From: Gemmatimonadota bacterium | GTDB lineage: Bacteria; Gemmatimonadota; Gemmatimonadetes; Longimicrobiales; UBA6960 | Reading direction: 5' to 3' | Assembly: GCA_019347995.1 (NCBI GenBank) | Contig: JAHWKH010000159.1 | Coordinates: 1-6,317, forward strand | Length of the DNA stretch: 6,317 bases | The notes under the pieces: generated by a model | What the model was told of the DNA's origin: nothing | The model's input: only the letters and a program-made list of their open reading frames with translations | Database searches by the model: none | Position numbers and translations under genes: made by a program | Part shown: positions 1-6,317 of the stretch, in pieces | Numbering within the stretch: the first letter of the stretch is position 1 | Layout: each line of letters starts with the position of its first letter

Positions 1-1149
1 GTGATCGGAGGCGGCGTACCACCGGTCCACCGCGGCCATGTAGGCGGGGTCGCGGAGGCGGAGATTGTTATAGGTGACGCGCTGGCTCCGGGTGAGCAGG
101 CTGAAGACGAACTGCTCCGGCTCCATGTCCCGGTAGCGGTCGGCCCCCTCGAACCACTCCAGACTGGCCTTGGCTGCCCGCTGCAGGCTCTCCACCTCGG
201 GGCGGCGCACCAACTCGTAGCTGGCGAGGATCTCGTCCAGGTTCCCGCCCTGGATCAGGAGATCGGCGAGGGCTACCGCGTCCTCCATGGCCAGCTTGGT
301 TCCCGAGCCCACCGAGAAGTGGGCGGTGTGGGCCGCGTCGCCCAGCAGCACGACGTTGTCGGCGGACCAGCGGCGGCAGCGGACCGTGGGGAAGCGGCGC
401 CACACGGACCGGTTCGTGACGAGCGCGTGCCCGTCCAGCTCGTCGGCGAAGAGACGCTCGCAGAACGCCCGGGTCGCCTCCTCGTCGTCCTCGCCCAGGC
501 CGGCCGCGCGCCACGTGGCCTCGGTGGTCTCCACGATGAAGGTGGAGCGCGCCTCGCCGTCCACCTCGGCATACTGGTACGCGTGGACGCGCCAGAGGCC
601 GTGGACGTCCTCCTTGAAGTGGAACGTGAAGGCGGGAAACGGCCGTGTGGTGCCCAGCCAGACGAAGCGGTTCGGTCGCACGTCCACCTCGGGCTCGAAG
701 CGGTCCCGCCAGCGCTCGCGCACCGTGCTGTTGGCGCCGTCGGCGGCCACGACCAGGTCGTGCTCCGCCGCCCAGCGCTCCGGATCGGCGACCTCGCGCT
801 CGTACGCCACCTCCACGCCCAGCTCCGCGGCGCGCTCCTGGAGCACCCGCAGGAGGCGGTGGCGGCTCATGCCCGCGAATCCGTGGCCCGTGGAGCTCAG
901 CACCTCGCCCCGGTAGTGGACGTCGATGTCGTCCCAGCGCACGAAGTGGCGCGCGATGGCCCCGTAGGTGACCGGGTCCGCCGCCTCGATCTCTGCGAGT
1001 GTGGCGTCGCTGAACACGACGCCGAAACCGAACGTGTCGTCGGCGCGGTTGCGCTCGGCCACCGCCACGCGGCGGGTGGGATCCGCCCGCTTCAGGAGGA
1101 TGGCGGCGTAGAGGCCGCCGGGCCCGCCGCCGATGACGCCGATCCTCAA
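1..1149 (-). CDS. Salicylyl-CoA 5-hydroxylase / 2-aminobenzoyl-CoA monooxygenase-type FAD monooxygenase (3' end outside window)
   Basis: Flavoprotein predicted to hydroxylate the ring of a CoA-bound aromatic acid in the cytoplasm, using FAD, O2 and NAD(P)H. The 383 visible residues cover a full FAD monooxygenase domain. A GxGxxG dinucleotide site lies at residues 7-12, followed by the ribose-binding acidic residue E32. A family-typical FGFGVVFSD stretch sits at 40-48, a DG motif at 137-138, and the second FAD motif LLGDAAHTAHFSVGSGTK has its GD at 270-271. The last of these, with the FGFGVVFSD and VRPNRFVWLGTTRPFP stretches, is what I recognise from salicylyl-CoA/2-aminobenzoyl-CoA hydroxylases rather than generic p-hydroxybenzoate hydroxylases. 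The start is TTG at 1149, chosen because the Rossmann strand begins at residue 2 and a GGGAGG ribosome site lies 5 nt upstream. The upstream acyl-CoA dehydrogenase ends 16 nt earlier. No stop is reached, so it remains open whether a C-terminal old-yellow-enzyme domain follows, as in the bifunctional members. The family assignment is firm; the actual substrate is inferred. Confidence 0.9.
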   Translation of the reverse strand, partial: MRIGVIGGGPGGLYAAILLKRADPTRRVAVAERNRADDTFGFGVVFSDATLAEIEAADPVTYGAIARHFVRWDDIDVHYRGEVLSSTGHGFAGMSRHRLLRVLQERAAELGVEVAYEREVADPERWAAEHDLVVAADGANSTVRERWRDRFEPEVDVRPNRFVWLGTTRPFPAFTFHFKEDVHGLWRVHAYQYAEVDGEARSTFIVETTEATWRAAGLGEDDEEATRAFCERLFADELDGHALVTNRSVWRRFPTVRCRRWSADNVVLLGDAAHTAHFSVGSGTKLAMEDAVALADLLIQGGNLDEILASYELVRRPEVESLQRAAKASLEWFEGADRYRDMEPEQFVFSLLTRSQRVTYNNLRLRDPAYMAAVDRWYAASDH

Positions 1150-1154
1150 CCCTC

Positions 1155-1160
1155 CCTCCC
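1155..1160 (-). promoter_or_regulatory. Ribosome binding site deciding the TTG start of the monooxygenase
   Basis: On the minus strand the purine run GGGAGGGAGGG lies between the acyl-CoA dehydrogenase stop (1166-1168) and TTG at 1147-1149. The GGGAGG at 1160-1155 is 5 nt from the TTG. No ATG or GTG is placed to give the N-terminal FAD-binding strand, so this site supports the TTG as the true start. Confidence 0.6.
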
Positions 1161-1165
1161 CGGCC

Positions 1166-2338
1166 TCACCGACCCTCCTTCGCGATCAGCGCCCTTGCCA
1201 CGATGAGCCGCTGGATCTCCGTGGTGCCCTCGTAGATCCGCAGCGCCCGCACCGAGCGGTAGAGTCGGTCCACCGGATGGTCCCGCAGCACGCCGCGCCC
1301 CCCCAGGATCTGGACCGCCTCGTCCACCACCTTCTGGGCGGTCTCGGTGGCGTGGGCCTTGGCCATGGCCGCCTCCACGGTGATGCGCTCCGCGCCCCCG
1401 TCGGCCTCCCACGCCGCGCGGTAGACCAGCAGGCGCGCCGCGTCCAGCTCGACGGCCATCCGTCCCAGCTTCTCCTGCACGAGCTGGAAGTCGGACAGGG
1501 GCCGGCCGAACTGATGGCGCGTGGTGGCGTGGGCCAGGGCCTCGTCCAGCGCCCGCGCCGCCATCCCGCAGGCGGCCGCGCCCACGGTGGGACGCAGTCG
1601 GTCCAGCGTCGCCATGCCGACCTTGAACCCCTGCCCCTCCTCGCCCAGGCGGGCCCCGGCGGGCAGACGGCACGCGTCCAGCGCCAGGCGGCCCAGGGGG
1701 TGGGCCGCGTCCATCACCTGGGGCTCCACGAAGCGCAGGCCGGGGGTGTCGGCGGGAACGAGGAAGGCCGTGAGGCCCCGGGAGCCGGCCCCGGGATCGG
1801 TGGATGCGAAGACCACGTAGAGGTCCGCGATCCCGGCGTTCGAGATGAGGGTCTTCTCGCCGGAGATCACGTAGCCCTCGGCGTCGGCTTCGGCGCGGGT
1901 GGACAACGCGGCCACGTCGCTGCCGGCTCCCTCCTCGGTCATGGCGAACGCGGTCATGCAGCGGCCGGCCCCGGCGGCGTCCAGCCAGCGCTCCTTCTGG
2001 GCCGCCGTGCCGTGCAGGAGCAGCGGGGTGGTTCCCAGGCCCTGGAGCGCCCACACGGCGTCGGCCAGCGGCGACGCCCAGGCCAACGCCTCGCGCACCA
2101 CGCAGGCCCCCCGGGCGTCGCGCTCCCGGATGGGCGCGTACCAGCCGGCATGGCCCATGAGGCGCACCAGCGCCTTCGCCTCGCCGCGGGCGGCGTCGTC
2201 GTCCGGCGGCTCGGGCCGCTCCACCAGCTCGGCCCGGCACCACGCGCCCACGCGCCCGGCGAGATCCAGGTGCGAGGGCTCCAGGAACGCCCGCACTGCC
2301 CCCGGGTCCACCACCGCGTCCGCGCCGCCGTCCCTCAC
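1166..2338 (-). CDS. Acyl-CoA dehydrogenase family protein
   Basis: FAD-dependent acyl-CoA dehydrogenase of 390 residues, normal length for the family. It should oxidise an acyl-CoA (alpha,beta) bond, here probably in a cyclic or ring-derived CoA intermediate, and pass electrons to ETF. Visible in order: an N-terminal helical region (about 1-125); the flavin/substrate motif AFAMTEEGAGSD ending at D141; the beta-domain segment SGEKTLISNAG (159-169); RHQFGRPLSDFQ from R274; QILGGRG (343-349); and IYEGTTEIQ, where E370 matches the catalytic base of the short/medium-chain enzymes. The start is GTG at 2338, overlapping the upstream crotonase stop as GTGA. No strong ribosome site lies close by, so translation probably depends on coupling. 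An open frame continues far upstream in this frame, but that part overlaps the crotonase gene and has no dehydrogenase similarity. The family is certain; the substrate is inferred from context. Confidence 0.93.
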   Translation of the reverse strand: MRDGGADAVVDPGAVRAFLEPSHLDLAGRVGAWCRAELVERPEPPDDDAARGEAKALVRLMGHAGWYAPIRERDARGACVVREALAWASPLADAVWALQGLGTTPLLLHGTAAQKERWLDAAGAGRCMTAFAMTEEGAGSDVAALSTRAEADAEGYVISGEKTLISNAGIADLYVVFASTDPGAGSRGLTAFLVPADTPGLRFVEPQVMDAAHPLGRLALDACRLPAGARLGEEGQGFKVGMATLDRLRPTVGAAACGMAARALDEALAHATTRHQFGRPLSDFQLVQEKLGRMAVELDAARLLVYRAAWEADGGAERITVEAAMAKAHATETAQKVVDEAVQILGGRGVLRDHPVDRLYRSVRALRIYEGTTEIQRLIVARALIAKEGR

Positions 2339-3132
2339 CGGAAGTCGGGCGGCCGCTTCTCCCGGAAGGCCTCGTACGCCTCGCGGAAGTCGGGGTGCAG
2401 CATGAGCGCGGCCTGCACCTGGGCCTCGGACTCCAGCGCCGCGGGCAGGTCCATGGCGGCCTCCCGGTTCAGCGAGTCCTTGGTGATCTCCAGGGCCATG
2501 GCCGGCCCCCGGGCCAGGCTCTCGGCCAGGGTCCGGGCCTCGGCCAGCGCGGTGCCGTCGGGGACGACACGGTTGTAGAGGCCGATGCGATGGGCCTCCT
2601 CCGCGGTGATGAACTCCCCGGTCATGAGGAGCTCGCTGGCCTTTCCCAGCCCCACGATGCGGGGGAGCATCCAGGCCGCCCCCATGTCCGCGCCCGAGAG
2701 TCCGACGCGGGTGAACAGGTAGGCGATGCGCGCCGACTCGACGGCCACGCGAATGTCGCACGCGGTGGCGATCACGGCCCCCGCCCCCGCCACCGTGCCG
2801 TTGAGCGCGCCGATGACGGGCTTCCTGCACGCGCGCATGGCCTGGATGAGGTCGCAGGTCATGCGCGTGAACGCCAGCAGACCCTGGTAGTCGCGGGCGA
2901 AGAGGGCGCCGATGATGTCCTCGACGTCGCCGCCGGTGCAGAAGCCCTTCCCCTTCCCGGTGAGGATCACGACCCGCACCCGGTCCTCGTCGTGGAGCGC
3001 GTAGAACGCGCGGCGCAGCTCGTCGTAGACGTCGAAGGTGAGGGCGTTCATGCGCTCGGGCCGGTCCAGCGTGAGCGTGGCCACGCCCGTGGCTTCGTCG
3101 AAGTCGTACAGGAAGGATCGGGGATCGAACAT
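2335..3132 (-). CDS. Enoyl-CoA hydratase/isomerase (crotonase) family protein with atypical active site
   Basis: Crotonase-fold CoA enzyme of 265 residues, normal length. The first oxyanion-hole segment is GKGFCTGGD (61-69) and the second is NGTVAGAG (111-118). The C-terminal helices follow GLSGADMGAAWMLPRIVG (144-161). Aligning by eye with rat mitochondrial enoyl-CoA hydratase, the positions of its two catalytic glutamates (E144, E164) fall on V120 and F140, so the classical hydratase pair is missing. D149 in the ADMG motif sits close to the acidic residue used by isomerase-type members such as PaaG. It may therefore isomerise, hydrate by another arrangement, or act on a cyclic substrate. 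The start is ATG at 3132 with GGAG 6 nt upstream. The longer frame upstream shows no crotonase similarity. The stop overlaps the start of the acyl-CoA dehydrogenase by 4 nt, so the two are translationally coupled. The fold assignment is secure; 'hydratase' as a reaction is not. Confidence 0.92.
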   Translation of the reverse strand: MFDPRSFLYDFDEATGVATLTLDRPERMNALTFDVYDELRRAFYALHDEDRVRVVILTGKGKGFCTGGDVEDIIGALFARDYQGLLAFTRMTCDLIQAMRACRKPVIGALNGTVAGAGAVIATACDIRVAVESARIAYLFTRVGLSGADMGAAWMLPRIVGLGKASELLMTGEFITAEEAHRIGLYNRVVPDGTALAEARTLAESLARGPAMALEITKDSLNREAAMDLPAALESEAQVQAALMLHPDFREAYEAFREKRPPDFR

Positions 3133-3212
3133 GGGGGGCTCCGCTTCGCACGGCCGGCGACGACCGGCCGCGCTGGTTCTCGGGTCGGGATCGGGGGAAG
3201 AAAACGCCGGCG
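3133..3212 (-). other. 80-nt intra-operon gap with GC-rich hairpin
   Basis: This is the only sizeable gap within the minus-strand gene run. It contains an inverted repeat, CGGCCGG at 3151-3157 and CCGGCCG at 3164-3170, with a 6-nt loop. Two further pairs are possible beyond one mismatch. No T-run follows the stem on either strand, so it does not look like an intrinsic terminator. It could affect transcript processing or stability between the RidA and crotonase genes, or be a chance product of high G+C. No convincing promoter hexamers were seen. Confidence 0.35.
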
Positions 3213-3614
3213 TCACGGGATCACGGCCGTCGCCTCGATCTCGAGGAGGGCGCCCTCGTCCACCAGGGCGGAGACGGCCACCAACGCCATGGCCGGGTAG
3301 TGCTCCGCCATGTGGCGCCGCCACACGCGGCCGAGCTCGCCGCGGGCGCTCCGGTACGCGTGCATGTCCAGCACGTACACGGTCATGCGGCCGATGTCGG
3401 CGGGGGCGCCGCCCGCCTGGCGCACCACCGCCAGCACGCGCCCCAGCGCCGCATCGAACTGTCCGGCGAATCCCTCCCCCACCACCCGCCCGGCCGCGTC
3501 GATGGGCGTCTGCCCCGCCACGAAGAGGACGCGCCCCCCGGCCGGCGCCAGCAGGCCGTGGCTGAAGCCGCGCGGGGGGCCCAGGCCGTCGGGGTTCACC
3601 GCCTCGAACGTCAC
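3213..3614 (-). CDS. RidA (YjgF/YER057c/UK114) family protein lacking the canonical arginine
   Basis: Small cytoplasmic protein of 133 residues, normal for the family, whose members form trimers. Archetypal RidA hydrolyses enamine/imine intermediates to ketone plus ammonia. Family marks are FVAGQTPID (31-39), the run GQFDAALGRVLAVVRQAGG (51-69), the MTVYVLDMHAY strand (77-87) and the C-terminal ALLEIEATAV (122-131) with E125 and E127. In archetypal RidA a PAR(S/T) motif supplies the key arginine (R105 in E. coli). Here the equivalent reads YPAMAL with M109, so this is a divergent Rid subgroup and deaminase activity cannot be assumed. The start is GTG at 3614. Its ribosome site GAGGA (3623-3619) overlaps the SDR stop codon, leaving a 7-nt gap. 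In an aromatic-CoA operon, a role on a ring-derived enamine (for example from 2-aminobenzoyl-CoA) is a reasonable inference. Confidence 0.88.
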   Translation of the reverse strand: MTFEAVNPDGLGPPRGFSHGLLAPAGGRVLFVAGQTPIDAAGRVVGEGFAGQFDAALGRVLAVVRQAGGAPADIGRMTVYVLDMHAYRSARGELGRVWRRHMAEHYPAMALVAVSALVDEGALLEIEATAVIP

Positions 3615-3618
3615 GCCG

Positions 3619-3623
3619 TCCTC
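3619..3623 (-). promoter_or_regulatory. Ribosome binding site of the RidA gene overlapping the SDR stop codon
   Basis: The minus strand reads TGAGGACGGCGTG, in which TGA ends the SDR gene and GAGGA lies 4 nt before the GTG start. The arrangement indicates coupled translation and fixes the GTG start, since no ATG is available at this position. Confidence 0.6.
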
Positions 3624-4404
3624 ACGCGCTGAAGGTCGCTCCCCCGTCCACCACCAGGGCCTCGCCGTTGACGGCGCCGGCCTCTTCGTGGCAGAGGGAC
3701 ACCACGGCGTGGGCCACCTCCCCGGGCCGGATCAGCCGCCCCAGGGGGCTCCTCGCCGCCATCCACGCCAGCCCGTCGTCCACCGTGCGCCCGGTGCGCT
3801 CGGCGATCCGCTCGGCGGAGCGGAGCGTCAGGGGCGTGTCCACGTAGCCGGGGCACACGGCGTTGACGGTGACGCCCTCGCCCGCCACCTCCAGCGCCAC
3901 GCTCCGTGTGAAGCCCAGCACCGCGTGCTTGGACGCCGCGTAGGCCGAGATGTACCGGTCGCCGTGAAGGCCCGCCACGGAGGCCACCGTCACCACCCGT
4001 CCCCAGCCGCGCCGGCGCATGCCGGGGAGGGCCTCGCGGGTGCACAGGAACACGCCGGTGGCGTTCACCGCCAGCAGGCGGTTCCAGTCCGCCAGCGTCA
4101 GGCGGTGGACGGGGGCGGCCGTGGCCGTGCCCGCGTTGTTCACCAGGACGTCCACGGCTCCGAGCTCCGCGTCCACCTCCCGCAGCATCGCCGCGACGGA
4201 GGCTTCGTCGGTGACGTCGGCGACGACCGCGGCGGCCCGCACGCCCGAGGCGCGCAGCTCCTCCGCCACCGTCTCGACCTCCGCTCCGGTGCGGGCGGCC
4301 ACCGCCACGGACGCACCCGCGTCCGCCAGCGCGCGCGCCACGGCGGCCCCGATGCCCCGCCCACCGCCCGTGACGAGCGCCACGCGCCCGGCGAGGTCGC
4401 TCAC
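3622..4404 (-). CDS. SDR family NAD(P)-dependent oxidoreductase (probable 3-hydroxyacyl-CoA dehydrogenase-like step)
   Basis: Classical short-chain dehydrogenase/reductase of 260 residues, standard length. The cofactor site TGGGRGIG spans 12-19, D63-V64 contacts the adenine ring, and NNAG lies at 89-92. The catalytic tetrad N114-S142-Y155-K159 is complete (YAASK at 155-159), and CPGYVDTP follows in the nicotinamide region. After the second strand the sequence is AARTG with R38, and R16 lies in the glycine loop. Basic residues in these places usually favour NADP(H) over NAD(H), though this is only a prediction. The start is GTG at 4404, overlapping the creatininase stop by 4 nt (GTGA). GAGG lies 10 nt upstream, which is rather far, so coupling probably matters. 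By position it likely oxidises or reduces a hydroxy/keto group on a ring-derived CoA intermediate. FabG-type activity is the main alternative, but no fatty-acid synthesis genes are nearby. Confidence 0.92.
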   Translation of the reverse strand: MSDLAGRVALVTGGGRGIGAAVARALADAGASVAVAARTGAEVETVAEELRASGVRAAAVVADVTDEASVAAMLREVDAELGAVDVLVNNAGTATAAPVHRLTLADWNRLLAVNATGVFLCTREALPGMRRRGWGRVVTVASVAGLHGDRYISAYAASKHAVLGFTRSVALEVAGEGVTVNAVCPGYVDTPLTLRSAERIAERTGRTVDDGLAWMAARSPLGRLIRPGEVAHAVVSLCHEEAGAVNGEALVVDGGATFSA

Positions 4405-5153
4405 GCCGGCGCCGCCTCGAGGACGGCCTCGGCCAGGATGAGGCCCAGCGTCTCGATGGTGGCCTCGCCCTCGGAGGGCGTGGCCTCGGCCGGCGCGCCG
4501 CAGTAGGCACGCTCCAGGCCGGCGTCGACGAAGCCGGAGCGGCCGTCGCGCACGGCGTCGGAGAGCGAGACGGGCACCTCGGGCAGCGCCTGCATGGCCT
4601 CGCGTCGCACCAGGGCGGGGCGCCGCGCCAGGACCACCGAGCCCTCGAAGCGGCCGGCGTGGCAGGCCCCGCTCCTGAACTCCTCGGTGAGGCGCGCCGC
4701 CAGGGCCCGGCGCGTGAGATCTGGAGCTACCAGCGTCAGGCCCTCCGCGGCCGCCCGCGACACCGCCTCCCGCAGCGCCTCGAGGTGCGCCGGATCCAGG
4801 TGGGCGTTGGCCAGCGCCGTGACGCCCACGCCGTGGCGTGCCAGGCTGCGGGTCACGTCCAGGAGGAGCGCGGCCACGGCCTCGGCGCCCACCGATAGGG
4901 TGCCCGGGAAATCGGCGGCGAATCCGGCGGCGGTGTAGGGCAGCGCGGGCAGCAGGAGCACATCGCGGCCCTCCCGTGCCAGCCGCTCGGCGCCGGCCAC
5001 CGCCATGGCTTCGGCGATGACCACGTCGGTGGACAGAGGGAGATGCGGGCCGTGGGCTTCCATCGCGCCCACGGGCAGGACCGCCACGGCGCGGGGACCG
5101 GCGCGGTCGCGCGCCTCCTCCCAGGTCATCTCGGCCAGCCGGTGGACGGGCAC
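4401..5153 (-). CDS. Creatininase family protein (metal-dependent amidohydrolase)
   Basis: Creatininase-fold protein of 250 residues, normal length. Members hydrolyse cyclic amides or related C-N bonds using a two-metal centre (creatininase, FAPy deformylase ArfB, mycofactocin peptidase MftE). The first metal motif, GAMEAHGPHLPLSTD (29-43), supplies E32, H34 and D43. The second region, usually NGHGGN or NGHYEN, here reads NAHLDP, leaving H118 and D120 as likely ligands where creatininase has His-x-Glu. HAGRFEGS (165-172) matches the family HAGxxETS region and keeps E170. The start is GTG at 5153 with GGAAGG 4 nt upstream. It is the first gene of the minus-strand operon, and its stop overlaps the SDR start. 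True creatinine metabolism is unlikely here because no creatinase or sarcosine genes are seen. A hydrolytic step on a ring-derived or amino-bearing intermediate is a contextual inference. Confidence 0.88.
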   Translation of the reverse strand: MPVHRLAEMTWEEARDRAGPRAVAVLPVGAMEAHGPHLPLSTDVVIAEAMAVAGAERLAREGRDVLLLPALPYTAAGFAADFPGTLSVGAEAVAALLLDVTRSLARHGVGVTALANAHLDPAHLEALREAVSRAAAEGLTLVAPDLTRRALAARLTEEFRSGACHAGRFEGSVVLARRPALVRREAMQALPEVPVSLSDAVRDGRSGFVDAGLERAYCGAPAEATPSEGEATIETLGLILAEAVLEAAPA

Positions 5154-5222
5154 GGCGCCTTCCGCTGCGGGGATCGGAATCGGGTTGCCGCTATTCTAGG
5201 CCCGGCTCCACATTGCCGCATC
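5154..5222. promoter_or_regulatory. Divergent promoter region between the operon and the CoA ligase gene
   Basis: This 69-nt stretch must hold the starts of both divergent transcripts unless they lie inside coding DNA. It contains the only AT-richer patch in the area, CTATTCTAG at 5191-5199, a CTA/TAG inverted repeat with a 3-nt centre. On the minus strand this gives TAGAAT (5198-5193), five of six matches to a sigma-70 -10 box, about 40 nt before the creatininase start. On the plus strand TATTCT (5192-5197) is a weaker -10 candidate, about 25 nt before the ligase ATG. I found no good -35 box for either. A short tandem ATCGG repeat sits at 5172-5182. No regulator gene is in the window. Confidence 0.45.

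Positions 5223-6317
<1,095 letters not shown>

Larger units (their letters stand above)
1..5153 (-). other. Predicted six-gene aromatic-CoA degradation operon
   Basis: Six co-directional genes show spacings of -4, 7, 80, -4 and 16 nt. Two junctions use GTGA stop/start overlaps and a third has the ribosome site across the stop codon. No terminator or convincing internal promoter was seen. The combination of CoA-thioester monooxygenase, acyl-CoA dehydrogenase, crotonase, SDR and RidA matches beta-oxidation-like processing of a hydroxylated aromatic-CoA. The operon continues beyond the left edge. Confidence 0.75.

Noticed and set aside
1..1206. Long plus-strand open frame of about 400 codons opposite the monooxygenase
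   Set aside because: It mirrors the codon frame of the monooxygenase gene, as is common in high-G+C DNA. Its translation is low-complexity and shows no recognisable domain, while the opposite strand carries clear FAD motifs.
1166..3151. A single 661-codon minus-strand frame suggesting a crotonase/dehydrogenase fusion
   Set aside because: Only the part below 2338 resembles a protein family. The upstream part is an arginine-rich out-of-frame reading of the crotonase gene, which has its own frame, start and stop.
3204..3213. Palindrome ACGCCGGCGT followed by TTTTCTT on the minus strand, a possible terminator after RidA
   Set aside because: The perfect palindrome leaves no room for a proper loop, giving at most a 3-bp stem with a 4-nt loop, and the T-run is short. 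Downstream genes clearly continue the same pathway.
3310..4506. Plus-strand frame of about 400 codons across the RidA and SDR genes
   Set aside because: It lies opposite two well-supported genes, has shadow-type composition and no domain, and spans a gene boundary.

Overview
The window comes from a bacterium with very high G+C DNA. Third codon positions are overwhelmingly G or C, and five of the seven starts are GTG or TTG. Coding density is near complete, and nothing mobile, repetitive or RNA-coding is visible. A soil or sediment chemoheterotroph fits, but the sequence does not fix the phylum.

Layout. Six genes on the minus strand read from about 5153 down past position 1. In transcription order they are a creatininase-family metal amidohydrolase (4401-5153), an SDR oxidoreductase (3622-4404), a RidA-family protein (3213-3614), an enoyl-CoA hydratase/isomerase-family protein (2335-3132), an acyl-CoA dehydrogenase (1166-2338) and a salicylyl-CoA 5-hydroxylase / 2-aminobenzoyl-CoA monooxygenase-type flavoprotein (1-1149, cut by the window edge). 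Gaps are -4, 7, 80, -4 and 16 nt, so this reads as one operon. On the plus strand a benzoate-CoA-ligase-family gene starts at 5223 and runs off the right edge. Only 69 nt separate the two divergent starts, so that gap should hold both promoters.

How the genes fit together. The set matches the aerobic 'CoA-thioester' strategy for aromatic acids. The ligase activates an aromatic acid (benzoate, salicylate or aminobenzoate type). The flavin monooxygenase hydroxylates the CoA-bound ring, and if a downstream old-yellow-enzyme domain exists it would also reduce it. Acyl-CoA dehydrogenase, crotonase and SDR then degrade the dearomatised ring in beta-oxidation fashion. A RidA-type protein suits a pathway that passes through an enamine or imine, which favours 2-aminobenzoate (anthranilate) as substrate over salicylate. 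The creatininase-family member is the least expected part and may carry out a hydrolytic step.

Points for a second look. The crotonase lacks both canonical hydratase glutamates. The RidA protein lacks the canonical arginine. The creatininase homologue has a variant second metal motif. These three suggest pathway-specialised chemistry rather than generic housekeeping paralogues. Apart from the 80-nt gap at 3133-3212 and the 69-nt divergent region, there is no non-coding stretch of note.
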